Positions 34,705 to 43,578 of a stretch of DNA of 48,129 nt are shown in pieces (within the stretch, counting starts at the first letter, position 1; each line of letters starts with the position of its first letter). Below the pieces are notes generated by a model. It was not told the DNA's origin and ran no database searches. It saw only the letters and a program-made list of their open reading frames with translations. The DNA lies in contig JAEZUG010000002.1 in the NCBI GenBank assembly GCA_023421135.1, positions 1 through 48,129 on the forward strand. The letters run 5' to 3'. A program made the position numbers and the translations under genes. Origin of the DNA: Candidatus Cloacimonadota bacterium. GTDB lineage: Bacteria; Cloacimonadota; Cloacimonadia; Cloacimonadales; Cloacimonadaceae.

Positions 34705-35676
34705 ATGAAACAAATCAAGATTCTGGCCATCGAATATCTCTTTTGGCTTTACTGCCTGGCCTGCCTCACCTGGCTGGCAGCGCGGCTTGTTGATATCAAC
34801 CTGCCTATCCATCTGCTCTTGGCTCTGCCTGCCCTGCTTTCCCTAATATTCCACTTTGTTCCTGGCTCTATGGGCAGAGTAGTGATCCTCCAGGATGCAG
34901 AGACTACCCGCCTCAGTCTCAAACTGCAGCTTAGCCTGGGCATCCTGATCAGCCTGATCATGGCTTGGGTGATGGTGGAAGTGAAGCCTCTGGATTTCTT
35001 CACCGGAGCTCAGAATACCACCTCAATCTTAAGAGGAATCTTCAATCCCAATCCCGAGCAGCTGGTTCCCATGCTTCTGGCGCTGGTGGAGACCATCTAT
35101 CTGGCGCTGCTGGCAACTGTCCTGGCTATCCCCTTTGCCTTTTTCTTCAGCTTCTTTGCAGCCAAAAACCTGATGTTCGGCTCTTTCTGGGGCAAGGCAG
35201 CCTATTTCTTTATCCGCACCATCTCCACCATTTTCCGCTCCATTGAAGCCATCGTCTGGGCTATCATCTTTTGCGTCTGGGTAGGCATCGGCCCCTTTGC
35301 CGGCATGCTGGCACTCTGGATCCACTCCATTGCCTCGCTGATCAAGCTCTATAGCGAGCAGATCGAAAACATCGATCCGGGTCCCGTGGAAGCCATCAAG
35401 GCCACCGGAGCCTCCACTCTGCAGATCTGGCGTTATGCCGTTTCTCCCCAGATCTTGGCACCCTATCTGGCTTTCACTATCTACCGCTGGGATATAAACG
35501 TGCGCATGGCAACCATCGTGGGTTTCGTGGGCGGCGGAGGCATCGGTCTGGCTCTCTATCAACAGCAGCAGATGCTGGCCTGGCGCAATGTGGGACTGAT
35601 TATGTGGCTGATTGCACTGATCGTCTGGGTGATGGATATTTTTTCGGCCTATATCAGGGAAAAACTTGTAAACTAA
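34705..35676 (+). CDS. PhnE-like ABC transporter permease
   Basis: The 323-residue protein has several membrane helices at about 8-90 and 115-310. The conserved EAIKATGASTLQIWRYAVSPQ loop is the EAA motif for the ATPase contact, and the fold is that of the phosphonate-type PhnE. PhnE is the membrane subunit of a PhnCDE importer. No phnC or phnD gene is nearby, so partners must lie elsewhere or are shared. Its ribosome site (AGGAG) is 11 bases before the ATG. Since a phosphorylase and a BtpA protein surround it, a substrate other than phosphonate, such as a nucleoside or sugar phosphate, is possible. Confidence 0.8.
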   Translation: MKQIKILAIEYLFWLYCLACLTWLAARLVDINLPIHLLLALPALLSLIFHFVPGSMGRVVILQDAETTRLSLKLQLSLGILISLIMAWVMVEVKPLDFFTGAQNTTSILRGIFNPNPEQLVPMLLALVETIYLALLATVLAIPFAFFFSFFAAKNLMFGSFWGKAAYFFIRTISTIFRSIEAIVWAIIFCVWVGIGPFAGMLALWIHSIASLIKLYSEQIENIDPGPVEAIKATGASTLQIWRYAVSPQILAPYLAFTIYRWDINVRMATIVGFVGGGGIGLALYQQQQMLAWRNVGLIMWLIALIVWVMDIFSAYIREKLVN

Positions 35677-35751
35677 AGCCTTCCCGTTTAGCTTATCTAT
35701 CAGAATCCGTCTCTGCCCCAAAAGAGGGTGAAGATAATACATGAGGACTTT

Positions 35752-37065
35752 ATGACGAACTATAATCCGGTGGAACTTATCCTGAAGAAACGCAGTGGCA
35801 ACGACCTTAGCCCCGAGGAAATCAGCTTTTTTATCCGTGGCTACCTGGATGGCTCAATTGCCGAATACCAGATGTCTGCTCTTTTGATGACGATCTTTTT
35901 CCAAGGTGCCAGCGGTGCTGAAATTGCTGCGCTCACCAAGACCTATATAGATTCCGGCAAGAGCCTGAAGTTTCCTGCTGATCTGCCTGTGGCAGATAAA
36001 CACTCCACCGGCGGAGTGGGAGATAAGATCTCTCTGATGCTGGCTCCCATTGCAGCAGCCTGCGGACTTTATGTCCCCATGATCTCCGGACGTGGCCTGG
36101 GTCACACCGGCGGTACTCTGGACAAGCTGGAGGCCATCCCTGGCTTCAAGGTGCAATATTCCCTGGAGGAATTTCAAACTCTGGTGGAACGTTATGGACT
36201 GGCTATGGTGGGACAATCTGCGGAGCTGGTGCCTGCCGATAAACGCATCTACGCCCTGCGGGATGTGACTGCCACAGTGGAAAGCCCCGGCCTCATCACT
36301 GCCTCTATCATGAGCAAGAAGATCGCCGAGGGTGCCAAAGACCTGGTGATAGATCTCAAAATCGGCAGCGGTGCCTTCATGCCCAATCTGCGCCGTGCCA
36401 AGGAATTGGCAGAGCTGCTGGTGCACACCGGCAAGAGCTTTGGCCAGCGGGTTTCTGTGGTCTTTTCCAATATGAATTCACCCTTGGGAGAAGCCGTTGG
36501 CAATGCCCTGGAGATGATCGAAGCCATTGACTATCTCAAGGGCAAAACTTTCCCGGATACCAAGGCTCTCACGGACGCCCTGGTGCAAAGAATGCTGATC
36601 TCCTCCGGGCTTTGTGCAGATGAAACTGCTGCACAAGCCAAGATCGACTCGGTTTTACAGAGTGGCAAAGCTCTGGAGATCTTCCGCAAGATGATCGAAG
36701 TGCAGGGTGGAAATCCACGCGTGATAGAGGATTATTCTCTGATGGGAACTGCCAAATACCGCATCCCCATTCTGGCAGAATCTACCGGCTACGTGCATGC
36801 CATAGACAGCCGCAAGATCGGTTATGCTCTGGTGCGGATAAAAGCCGGCAGGATGAAGACTACGGACGTTTTGGACTATGCCGCCGGTGCTCTGCTAAAG
36901 CCCAAGATCGGATCCTTTTTGGAAGCCGGAGAGCAGATTGGCGAGCTCCTGTGTAACGACGAGGCTGAAGGCAAACTGGTAGCAGAGCTGATTTGTGCTG
37001 CCTATGGCATTGCCCCTCTGGAAAAAGCCAGTGAGCCTCTGATCTTTGAAACAATGAAGCCCTAG
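35752..37065 (+). CDS. deoA: Pyrimidine-nucleoside (thymidine/uridine) phosphorylase
   Basis: The ATG at 35752 has GAGG upstream and gives 437 residues, the usual length; a GTG at 35728 is less likely. The family signature SGRGLGHTGGTLDKLEAIPG is at 112-131, and KHSTGGVGD at 83-91 is the conserved phosphate/substrate region. It splits thymidine, deoxyuridine or uridine with phosphate to the base and (deoxy)ribose-1-phosphate. It may salvage nucleosides imported by the preceding permease. Confidence 0.93.
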   Translation: MTNYNPVELILKKRSGNDLSPEEISFFIRGYLDGSIAEYQMSALLMTIFFQGASGAEIAALTKTYIDSGKSLKFPADLPVADKHSTGGVGDKISLMLAPIAAACGLYVPMISGRGLGHTGGTLDKLEAIPGFKVQYSLEEFQTLVERYGLAMVGQSAELVPADKRIYALRDVTATVESPGLITASIMSKKIAEGAKDLVIDLKIGSGAFMPNLRRAKELAELLVHTGKSFGQRVSVVFSNMNSPLGEAVGNALEMIEAIDYLKGKTFPDTKALTDALVQRMLISSGLCADETAAQAKIDSVLQSGKALEIFRKMIEVQGGNPRVIEDYSLMGTAKYRIPILAESTGYVHAIDSRKIGYALVRIKAGRMKTTDVLDYAAGALLKPKIGSFLEAGEQIGELLCNDEAEGKLVAELICAAYGIAPLEKASEPLIFETMKP

Positions 37066-37074
37066 GGAGGGTCA

Positions 37075-38802
37075 ATGGGTCCGGTTACAGAACATCATCT
37101 GCTCATCTTCCTGGTTCAATTTGCCCTGCTACTGGGAGCCTGTAAAGTAGTTGGATTCTTTCTGGAAAGGATCAAGCAGCCCACCATCACCGGCGATGTC
37201 CTGGTTGGACTGCTGCTGGGTCCCTCCATCTTTGGCAAATACCTCCCGCAGATTCAGAGCCAGATCTTCCCCGACGACCCCATTCAATGGGCAATGCTGG
37301 GCACCATAGCCTGGTTTGGCAATCTCTTTCTCCTGATGGAAACCGGGCTCGAGATCAACTTCACCAAAGTCTGGAAGCAGCGCGGCAGCGCCCTCAAACT
37401 CTCCACTTCCGATCTCCTGATCCCAATTGCTATCTCCTTTGTTCCAATGTATTTCCTCCCCGAGCGCTTTATGGTTGATCCCAGCCAGCGCTTTCTTTTT
37501 GCCCTCTTCATCTCAGCCATCATGACCATCAGTGCGCTTCCGGTTGCCATCCGGGGCATGCGGGAAATGAATATCCTCAAGACGGACGTGGGTTTCCTCA
37601 CCGTTTCCGCCCTCACTTTGAACGATCTGGTGGGCTGGGTGGTCTTCACCGTTATCCTCGGTCTCTTTGCCCATGGCTCTTTGGAGCTGGGTTATGTGGG
37701 CAAGCTTATGATCGGCACCCTGCTCTTCACGGTGCTGAGCCTGACCCTGATGAAGAATCTCATAGACAAGCTGATCGGCACCATCCACAAGAAGATTGGA
37801 CGTGAGACTGGCTATAAGACTACCTTTATTGTGATCCTGGGCATGCTGATGGGAGCGCTCACTCTCAAGATCGGGATCCACTCCCTCTTTGGCTTTTTCA
37901 TAGCCGGCATCGTGGTGGGAGAATCACGCTACGTCACAGAAAAAGACCGCTATGTTCTGAACCGCATGGTGCATTCCATCTTTGTGCCCATCTTCTTTGC
38001 CAAGATCGGGCTTTCCATCGATATTCTGGCCAATCTGGATTGGTTCCTGGTGGCTGTGATGCTGGTGATCGGACTCTTTGCCCGCTATCTGGCAGCCTAT
38101 CTGGGAGCTCGCTGGTCGGGTCAGGACCGGGCAAATTGCCACACCATCGCCATCTGCCACAGTCCCGGCGGAGAAATGCACATCGTGATCTCCATGCTGG
38201 GGCTTTCCCTCGGCGTAATCAACGAAACCGTCTTCGTGAGCATCGTTACCGCCGCCATCATCACCACCATCATCTTTGGTCCCTGGCTCGGACTGGCTCT
38301 GCGCAAATTGAACAAGAACAAGACCATTCTGCAGTTCTCCGGCGAAGCCATCATCCTGGGCTACAATAGTAACAGCCGCAGAGATTTACTTTCCCGCCTC
38401 AGCCATGAAGTCAGCAAGCGTATCAAGCAGACGGAGGAAGATGTTTTCACCGAGATAATGCATCGCGAAGAGCAAATCACCACCGCCCTGGGCAAAGGCA
38501 TAGCGGTGCCGCATGCAAGGCTGGCAGGGCTTAAACAATCCCTGCTCTACGTGGGTAAACCCGTGTCACCTCTGGAATGGGACAGCCCGGATGGCGAGGA
38601 AGTGCACACCGTTTTTTTGCTGCTCACCCCTGCCAACGATCCCAAAGCACAGCTCAATATCATGCAGTGCCTGGCAGGTTCCCTGCGTAAGCCGGAACTG
38701 ATCAATAAACTGCATTATACGATGGACCCCGGCAAACTCTACCGCCTGATCACCGAATGCCTCTCCGAGAGTGAATCCTGCCTGTTGAGAGCAAATGACT
38801 AA
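37075..38802 (+). CDS. Cation:proton antiporter (CPA2) fused to a PTS EIIA type-2 domain
   Basis: A 575-residue protein starting 10 bases after deoA. Residues about 5-410 have 12 or so membrane helices of the CPA2 Kef/NapA-type family, with a TISALP-type discontinuous helix and LTLNDLVGW in the core; the Asp of NDLVG fits the ion-binding residue. Residues 440-570 are a PTS fructose-type EIIA domain with the phosphorylated His480 in GIAVPHAR. The fusion suggests antiport controlled by phosphorylation through PTS proteins, which is inference. No HPr or EI gene is in the window. GGAGG precedes the ATG. Confidence 0.85.
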   Translation: MGPVTEHHLLIFLVQFALLLGACKVVGFFLERIKQPTITGDVLVGLLLGPSIFGKYLPQIQSQIFPDDPIQWAMLGTIAWFGNLFLLMETGLEINFTKVWKQRGSALKLSTSDLLIPIAISFVPMYFLPERFMVDPSQRFLFALFISAIMTISALPVAIRGMREMNILKTDVGFLTVSALTLNDLVGWVVFTVILGLFAHGSLELGYVGKLMIGTLLFTVLSLTLMKNLIDKLIGTIHKKIGRETGYKTTFIVILGMLMGALTLKIGIHSLFGFFIAGIVVGESRYVTEKDRYVLNRMVHSIFVPIFFAKIGLSIDILANLDWFLVAVMLVIGLFARYLAAYLGARWSGQDRANCHTIAICHSPGGEMHIVISMLGLSLGVINETVFVSIVTAAIITTIIFGPWLGLALRKLNKNKTILQFSGEAIILGYNSNSRRDLLSRLSHEVSKRIKQTEEDVFTEIMHREEQITTALGKGIAVPHARLAGLKQSLLYVGKPVSPLEWDSPDGEEVHTVFLLLTPANDPKAQLNIMQCLAGSLRKPELINKLHYTMDPGKLYRLITECLSESESCLLRAND

Positions 38803-38901
38803 GGCTGCCAGCCACAGGGTTAGTGACAAATAACAAGTGACGAGTGACGAGAGCTGCGCTGCTTCGCTTGTGAGCTTGCGTTTATCATAAGCAAATATCC
38901 C

Positions 38902-38955
38902 TCACCCCACCAAACCGCAAGCGGTTTGGCGAGGCCCCCGGTCGCAGGAATGACG
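38902..38955 (-). repeat. Inverted copy of the CCAAACCGC palindromic element
   Basis: The palindromic core is at 38910-38929 with arms CCAAACCGC/GCGGTTTGG. Its flanks match the element at 17945-17998 in reverse. Confidence 0.7.
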
Positions 38956-39067
38956 ATGCGTAGACCAGAGAGGCAAATCCTGATAAACGCCATGTTTTGC
39001 GGCATGTGCAATGGTCTTACTCAGCACTTCCCAGAAAGCAGATATTAGTTATGCTAACAATATGAGC

Positions 39068-39094
39068 TTGACAGATAATCCATGCTTATATTAT
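39068..39094 (+). promoter_or_regulatory. Promoter upstream of the 39127 gene
   Basis: TTGACA (39068-39073) is followed by TATTAT (39089-39094) with 15-base spacing, 33 bases before the start codon. Confidence 0.5.
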
Positions 39095-39126
39095 TGTCTC
39101 CATAATCTAATCTCCAAGGAGGCAAT

Positions 39127-39750
39127 ATGCCTGGCAAAGCTAAATCTACAAAGGCATCCGGCTATAACTGGCAGGATCTGGTTCTGATTCATCGGGTAGA
39201 TAAGCCCGGCTTAAGCATGGCTATTAACAACCAAGTTATTACGCTCCGCAAATCTAAAGGAGCAGATTACCTCTATGAAGTGCTCAGACATCCCTACCAA
39301 TCCATCTCCGCCCTGCAACTGGGCTATCTCTATGCCAATTCCGGATACTTCACACCCGAATCCCTGGGGCAGGATATCAGTGAACAAGGCCTGAGTATCG
39401 ACCAATCCCTCAGCCTGGATCCAGTGATGGATACCCGGGGAATCCGCGAGATCAAGCAAAGATTAGTGTGGCTTAATGAACGCTGCGCCGAGCTGATCTC
39501 CTGGAACGATGCTGCCAGCCTGGAAGAACTAAATGCAGAGCGTGAGCAATTGATTACCTACCTCACCGCAGCGCTCTATCCCAATGGTCGTCCCCGCCCT
39601 CTGGAGAGCGAGGAAATCCGGGTGGTCAGGGCAGTCAACAGAAGCATCCAGAGAACCCTGGAGCAGCTCTGCCGGCAGGATCGGGAGCTGGGAACAGCCC
39701 TGCAACACTGTGTGCATCTGGGCAGAAACATCGGCTTCTTTCCCAACTAA
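39127..39750 (+). CDS. Standalone protein of the C-terminal helical module seen in bacterial ATPase/cyclase-type regulators
   Basis: The 207-residue protein has AGGAGG upstream. Its LRKSKGADYLYEVLRHPYQSI segment and the final VRAVNRSIQRTLEQL..ELGTALQHCVHLGRNIGF match the pattern KGxxYLxxLLxHP...LGxxLxxxVxxGxxxxY that usually ends large regulatory proteins. Here the module is alone and not attached to any other domain. A coiled region is visible at about 110-165 (EIKQRLVWLNERCAELI). Function is unknown; a protein-interaction role is a guess. Confidence 0.6.
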   Translation: MPGKAKSTKASGYNWQDLVLIHRVDKPGLSMAINNQVITLRKSKGADYLYEVLRHPYQSISALQLGYLYANSGYFTPESLGQDISEQGLSIDQSLSLDPVMDTRGIREIKQRLVWLNERCAELISWNDAASLEELNAEREQLITYLTAALYPNGRPRPLESEEIRVVRAVNRSIQRTLEQLCRQDRELGTALQHCVHLGRNIGFFPN

Positions 39751-39998
39751 TGCAGATCCGGAGAGCCGTTATCAGGTTTGAGTGAGCAAATGCAGTTTGA
39801 GGACAAATTCTCAGTAAAACCTGCCAGCCAATAGTCCTTGACACAATATTCGCTCTTTAAATATAGTGCTGTGGAGAGGGGTAGGTCAGTTATAGGGACA
39901 AGACTGCCTTTTATTGTGATAAACCACAAGTTGATAATGGTTATCATCCCTGAGCCCCCACCCCTCCTCAAGGTCTGAGATTTGTGGAAAGGAACTTT
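39751..39998. other. Gap with promoter for the secreted protein
   Basis: About 250 bases holding TTGACA (39838) and TATAGT (39862) and the AAAGGA ribosome site of the next gene. I see no gene. Confidence 0.5.
39838..39867 (+). promoter_or_regulatory. Promoter of the 39999 gene
   Basis: TTGACA (39838-39843) and TATAGT (39862-39867) are 18 bases apart. Confidence 0.55.
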
Positions 39999-40754
39999 AT
40001 GAGCATCAGAAACACCACTCTGCTAGCTATCGGGCTGCTGTTGGCAATCTCCGCCAACGCCAGTGTACTGGACTTTCTGTTTCCGGAATCACATCTACGT
40101 TACCAGGCAGACGTGCTTCCCTTGTCCATTCGCGATCAAGGGACGGAAGTCCGCCTCAGTGCGCGTTTTACTTCTTCTCCATTTGATCACCTGCAAAACA
40201 ATGTCGATCTGCCCATGGATTATCTGGTGTGGTTGAAATTCCGGGCGCGGGAAATCCAATTTGTCTGTATTGACAGTCTGACGATCAGCAACCGGGACAG
40301 TGTGCAATTGTACCGGGTTGGCAATCTGAATTTGGCTCCGGTGGCAGCAGGGAAAAAAGAATACAACTTCGGCACCCTCAGCCTGGATAACTTCCAACCG
40401 CATCTCATCCTTAGCTATCAGACCAGAGTAACCAATATCCTGGGTAGAGGATTCTATAATAATACGCATGTATCTTTTAGCACCAACTCTGGCTACAAAC
40501 ACGTATTCTGGTCAGAGAATGCTTATACCTTCCAGCTCTGCGGAAGATATGGCACGCAGGATGGCAAGGAACACAAATTCACTGTCACAGAGCCGATGTA
40601 TCTCTATTTTGATGGAACTGCCGACCGCGATTGCACCCATGTTTGCACCGGTTGGTATGCTCTAAGGTCTGATCCTGGTATCCGACCTTCCATCCTGAAG
40701 CCGGAAACGGCCTTTCCCCTTAAAGACGCGCCTCTCAAACCGCAACTGCATTAG
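39999..40754 (+). CDS. Secreted protein of unknown function
   Basis: The ATG at 39999 follows AAAGGA; the upstream GTG at 39984 lacks a signal. It has a signal peptide (1-23, ending ANAS), then 228 residues with a mainly beta character (e.g. VWLKFRAREIQFVCIDSL, HVFWSENAYTFQLCGRYGT). I do not recognise a family. No membrane anchor follows the signal peptide. Confidence 0.55.
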   Translation: MSIRNTTLLAIGLLLAISANASVLDFLFPESHLRYQADVLPLSIRDQGTEVRLSARFTSSPFDHLQNNVDLPMDYLVWLKFRAREIQFVCIDSLTISNRDSVQLYRVGNLNLAPVAAGKKEYNFGTLSLDNFQPHLILSYQTRVTNILGRGFYNNTHVSFSTNSGYKHVFWSENAYTFQLCGRYGTQDGKEHKFTVTEPMYLYFDGTADRDCTHVCTGWYALRSDPGIRPSILKPETAFPLKDAPLKPQLH

Positions 40755-41081
40755 TTATTCCATCTGTATGTGATATTGCTCCACTGATTTACCTGATCTA
40801 TCATAGCAGGCAGATGACGCAGATGGTTATGATTAGGAGGATTATACGCGTTTCGGATCGTAAACGTCCTCGTTTAGGTGACGACGAAGTCGGCAGGATA
40901 GTCTTCATGCTGTTACACAAGTCTCCCAGCTTCACGCCTACCCTCTGTTCACTGTTCACTGTTCACTGTTCACTCGGCGAAGCAGCGCAGCTCTTGTCAC
41001 TTGTAGCTCGTCACTTTCAACAAAAGTCTTGACAGAAGCTTGTGACCTCACCACATAGAGCAAAAGAGGAAACCAGCAGAA
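40755..41081. other. Gap with heptamer repeats and promoter
   Basis: About 330 bases. TGTTCAC appears four times in tandem around 40945-40973 and a CTTGTCAC-type array follows at 40992-41017. TTGACA is at 41029-41034, with only weak -10 matches. A CTCCCAGCTTCACGCCTACC block (about 40921-40940) recurs at 17670-17690. No gene. Confidence 0.55.
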
Positions 41082-42224
41082 ATGAAGACTTGCATTATCT
41101 CCAATTCCCATCCGACCAATGACGTTCGGCTCTATTACAAATTGGCCCACAGCCTGGCCAAGCTGGGAGAGGTGCATCTGATCTGCTGTTCGGGAGTCTC
41201 CAACAACACGGTGAATCCCTATCAGGAAACGGTCAACAGCGAGTCTCCCCTGGGCAAGCTTTCAGATCTCTATCATGCCGCAGCGCGCTACAAGCCGGAT
41301 CTGGTGATCTGCGTGGAACCCTGGACGATGTGGGTGGGCATCCTGCTCAAGCGTCGCTTTCATTGTGCTCTGGTCTTTGATGTGCACGAGTTTTTTGCCG
41401 ATGCTTTTGCCGAGCGTTTCCCCCTGCTGCTACGTCCTTTTGCCCGCTTCACCTATCTCTGGGCCTGGCGTTGGCTGGAAAGCCGCAGTGATCTCACCCT
41501 GGCTGTGAACCGGGATATTCTGCATCAGGTGGTGCGGGATATACACCTGGCCAAAAAAGGCTTGTATTTGCCCAATTACCCTGTGAAGAATGTCTGGGAC
41601 TACAGTTGTGATGTGCCACCCGGGCTGGCAGATCTGTGCAATATGCACTTTGATCTGATCTATATCGGCGGGCTCACCTACGATCGTGGCATCCTCAAGC
41701 TGCTCAAAGTGATCTCGCTGCTCAAAGCTGATTATCCCAATCTGAAAGTGCTGGTAGCTGGCACCTTCTTTGATCCTCAGGTGCAGAAACTCTTTGATTC
41801 TGCGGTAAATAACTACAATCTGAACAAGCATATCTACTATCAGGATTGGGTGCCGGCAGAGAAGGTGGGGCTGCTTCTGAAACGCTCCCGGATCGGGCTT
41901 TGGGTCTTTAACCCCAAAAACAGGCGCATGAGCCGGGCTCTGCCCCTCAAAGTGATGGAGTATCTGGCAGCGGGACTGCCGGTGGTGACTACCAAGACTC
42001 CTCTGATGAGCGCCCTGATCGAGAAGAACGGCCTGGGCGCCTGCGTAAGCTATCAGGCCAAGGATATTGCTTCTGGCATCAAGAAGATACTGGATCTGAA
42101 GGAAGAGGATTACCAGAAGCTCAGCCGTCACTGCCTGGAGCTGGCGGAGCAACGTTTCAATTGGGAAGCTCTGGAGCCTGAACTCCTCAAAGTAATCTCT
42201 GCCCTGGTTCCTGCCAAAAACTGA
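41082..42224 (+). CDS. GT4-type glycosyltransferase
   Basis: A 380-residue GT-B fold protein. The N-terminal half shows a Rossmann-like start (CIISNSHPTNDVRLYYKLA) and FDVHEFFADA. The C-terminal part has IGGLTYDRGILKLLK and RALPLKVMEYLAAGLPVVTTKT with the E-x7-E-like nucleotide-sugar site. It transfers a sugar from a nucleotide donor, probably during surface polysaccharide synthesis; neither donor nor acceptor can be told. The stop overlaps the next ATG (TGATG), so the two glycosyltransferases are coupled. Confidence 0.85.
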   Translation: MKTCIISNSHPTNDVRLYYKLAHSLAKLGEVHLICCSGVSNNTVNPYQETVNSESPLGKLSDLYHAAARYKPDLVICVEPWTMWVGILLKRRFHCALVFDVHEFFADAFAERFPLLLRPFARFTYLWAWRWLESRSDLTLAVNRDILHQVVRDIHLAKKGLYLPNYPVKNVWDYSCDVPPGLADLCNMHFDLIYIGGLTYDRGILKLLKVISLLKADYPNLKVLVAGTFFDPQVQKLFDSAVNNYNLNKHIYYQDWVPAEKVGLLLKRSRIGLWVFNPKNRRMSRALPLKVMEYLAAGLPVVTTKTPLMSALIEKNGLGACVSYQAKDIASGIKKILDLKEEDYQKLSRHCLELAEQRFNWEALEPELLKVISALVPAKN

Positions 42225-43495
42225 TGCGCATCCTCTACATTAGCTATTTTTTCCCGCCTTTGGGCGGCCCTGCTGTCCTCAGGAACCTCAAAATTGTGAA
42301 GTACCTGTGCCGCCGGGGAGCGGAGATCGATCTGATCACAGTGAAGGACATAGAATACTTTTATTACGATGAATCCCTGCTTTCCGAGATCCCTGGACTG
42401 CGCGTCTTTCGCACCTCCTCCCTGGATCCCATGGCGCTGCTGCGCAAAATCCGCGGCAGCAAACCAGAGGGCAGCGGAGAGCTGTATAAAAACACTCCGG
42501 AAAGCCTCAAGCTCCTGATCCGCAGGCTATATCCCCTGGATGACAAGATAGGCTGGCTGCCCTTCCTGCTCCGCCAGGCTAAGAAGCTCATCAGCCAGCA
42601 AAGCTACGATCTGATCTTTGTATCCTGCGGGCCTTTCTCCTCTGCCCTGGGCGCTCTTCTGCTCTCACGCAGCAGTGGAATTCCCTATGTGTACGATGCC
42701 CGGGACTATTGGACTTTGCTCTCGGACTACACTTTGCAGGGCTGGTGGCAGCGGAAGCTGGCCAGGCTCTGTGAGACTCGGGTATTGGAGCATTGCAGCC
42801 TCTTTGTAGCGGCCACCCAAGGCATCCGCCGGGATTCCATTGAACACTTTGGCAAGGATCTGGAGAGCCGCTCGCTCACGATCTATAACGGCTGGGACGA
42901 AGAGGATTTTGCCGGGCTGGAGAGTGCTGTCCCGGAAGCCGGAAGCTTCGAGCTGGCCTATTTTGGCAGCATCTATGCCAGGAGAAGCCTGAAACACTTT
43001 TACCAGGCGGTGAGAGCCTTGCAGGACGAAGGCCTGCTGCCGGAGGGAGCCCGGATCAAGCTCTATGGCTCCTACACCCGGGAGACATTGGATGAGATCT
43101 CTTCCAGCGGGATTGAAGAGCTGATCACAGTGGTGCCCAGCCTGCCGCACCGGGAGGCTTTGGCAGCGATGCTGCAGGCAGACGTTCTGCTCCTCCTCAT
43201 CAATAGCAGCAGTCCACGCGGCACCCTCACCTCCAAGCTCTTTGAATATCACCGCTCTGGCAAACCCATCCTGGCGATGGTTCCCTCTGCCTATGAAGCC
43301 GCAGATTTACTGCGCAACTGGGGCCAGAATTACATCTGCGCCATGGAATCCTCCGCTTCTATCTACCAGAGCCTGAAGCGTCTGATTGCAGAGCGCGGTT
43401 GCCGCACAGCCTACCCCATTCAGACAGCTTTCAGCCGCCAGGCGCAGATTGAGCTCCTCTACAACCAGCTTGCCTCTCTATCCGGCAAGGCATGA
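42224..43495 (+). CDS. GT4-type glycosyltransferase
   Basis: A 423-residue GT4 protein starting within the stop of the previous gene. It begins ILYISYFFPPLGGPAVLRN, the usual start of this family, has SCGPFSSALGALLLS and YVYDARDYW, and a C-terminal LTSKLFEYHRSGKPILAMVP, the donor-binding E-x-x-x motif. Together the pair may add successive sugars to a surface glycan. No polymerase or flippase gene is in the window. Confidence 0.85.
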   Translation: MRILYISYFFPPLGGPAVLRNLKIVKYLCRRGAEIDLITVKDIEYFYYDESLLSEIPGLRVFRTSSLDPMALLRKIRGSKPEGSGELYKNTPESLKLLIRRLYPLDDKIGWLPFLLRQAKKLISQQSYDLIFVSCGPFSSALGALLLSRSSGIPYVYDARDYWTLLSDYTLQGWWQRKLARLCETRVLEHCSLFVAATQGIRRDSIEHFGKDLESRSLTIYNGWDEEDFAGLESAVPEAGSFELAYFGSIYARRSLKHFYQAVRALQDEGLLPEGARIKLYGSYTRETLDEISSSGIEELITVVPSLPHREALAAMLQADVLLLLINSSSPRGTLTSKLFEYHRSGKPILAMVPSAYEAADLLRNWGQNYICAMESSASIYQSLKRLIAERGCRTAYPIQTAFSRQAQIELLYNQLASLSGKA

Positions 43496-43578
43496 AGTTC
43501 TTGACAGATAGCTTTGGCTGGGGAGCTTGGGAAGCCGAGTATTAAGAGCCCAAAGGGCCTGAAATAAATGAGGAAACA

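Larger units (their letters stand above)
38803..39126. other. Repeat-containing gap
   Basis: About 320 bases. It contains a GTGACAA/GTGACGA heptamer array (38820-38850), the inverted copy of the CCAAACCGC palindromic element (38902-38955) and the promoter at 39068-39094. No gene is supported. Confidence 0.65.

Noticed and set aside
41430..42152. Minus-strand 240-residue frame over the first glycosyltransferase
   Set aside because: It is a shadow of the coding strand, with no start signal.
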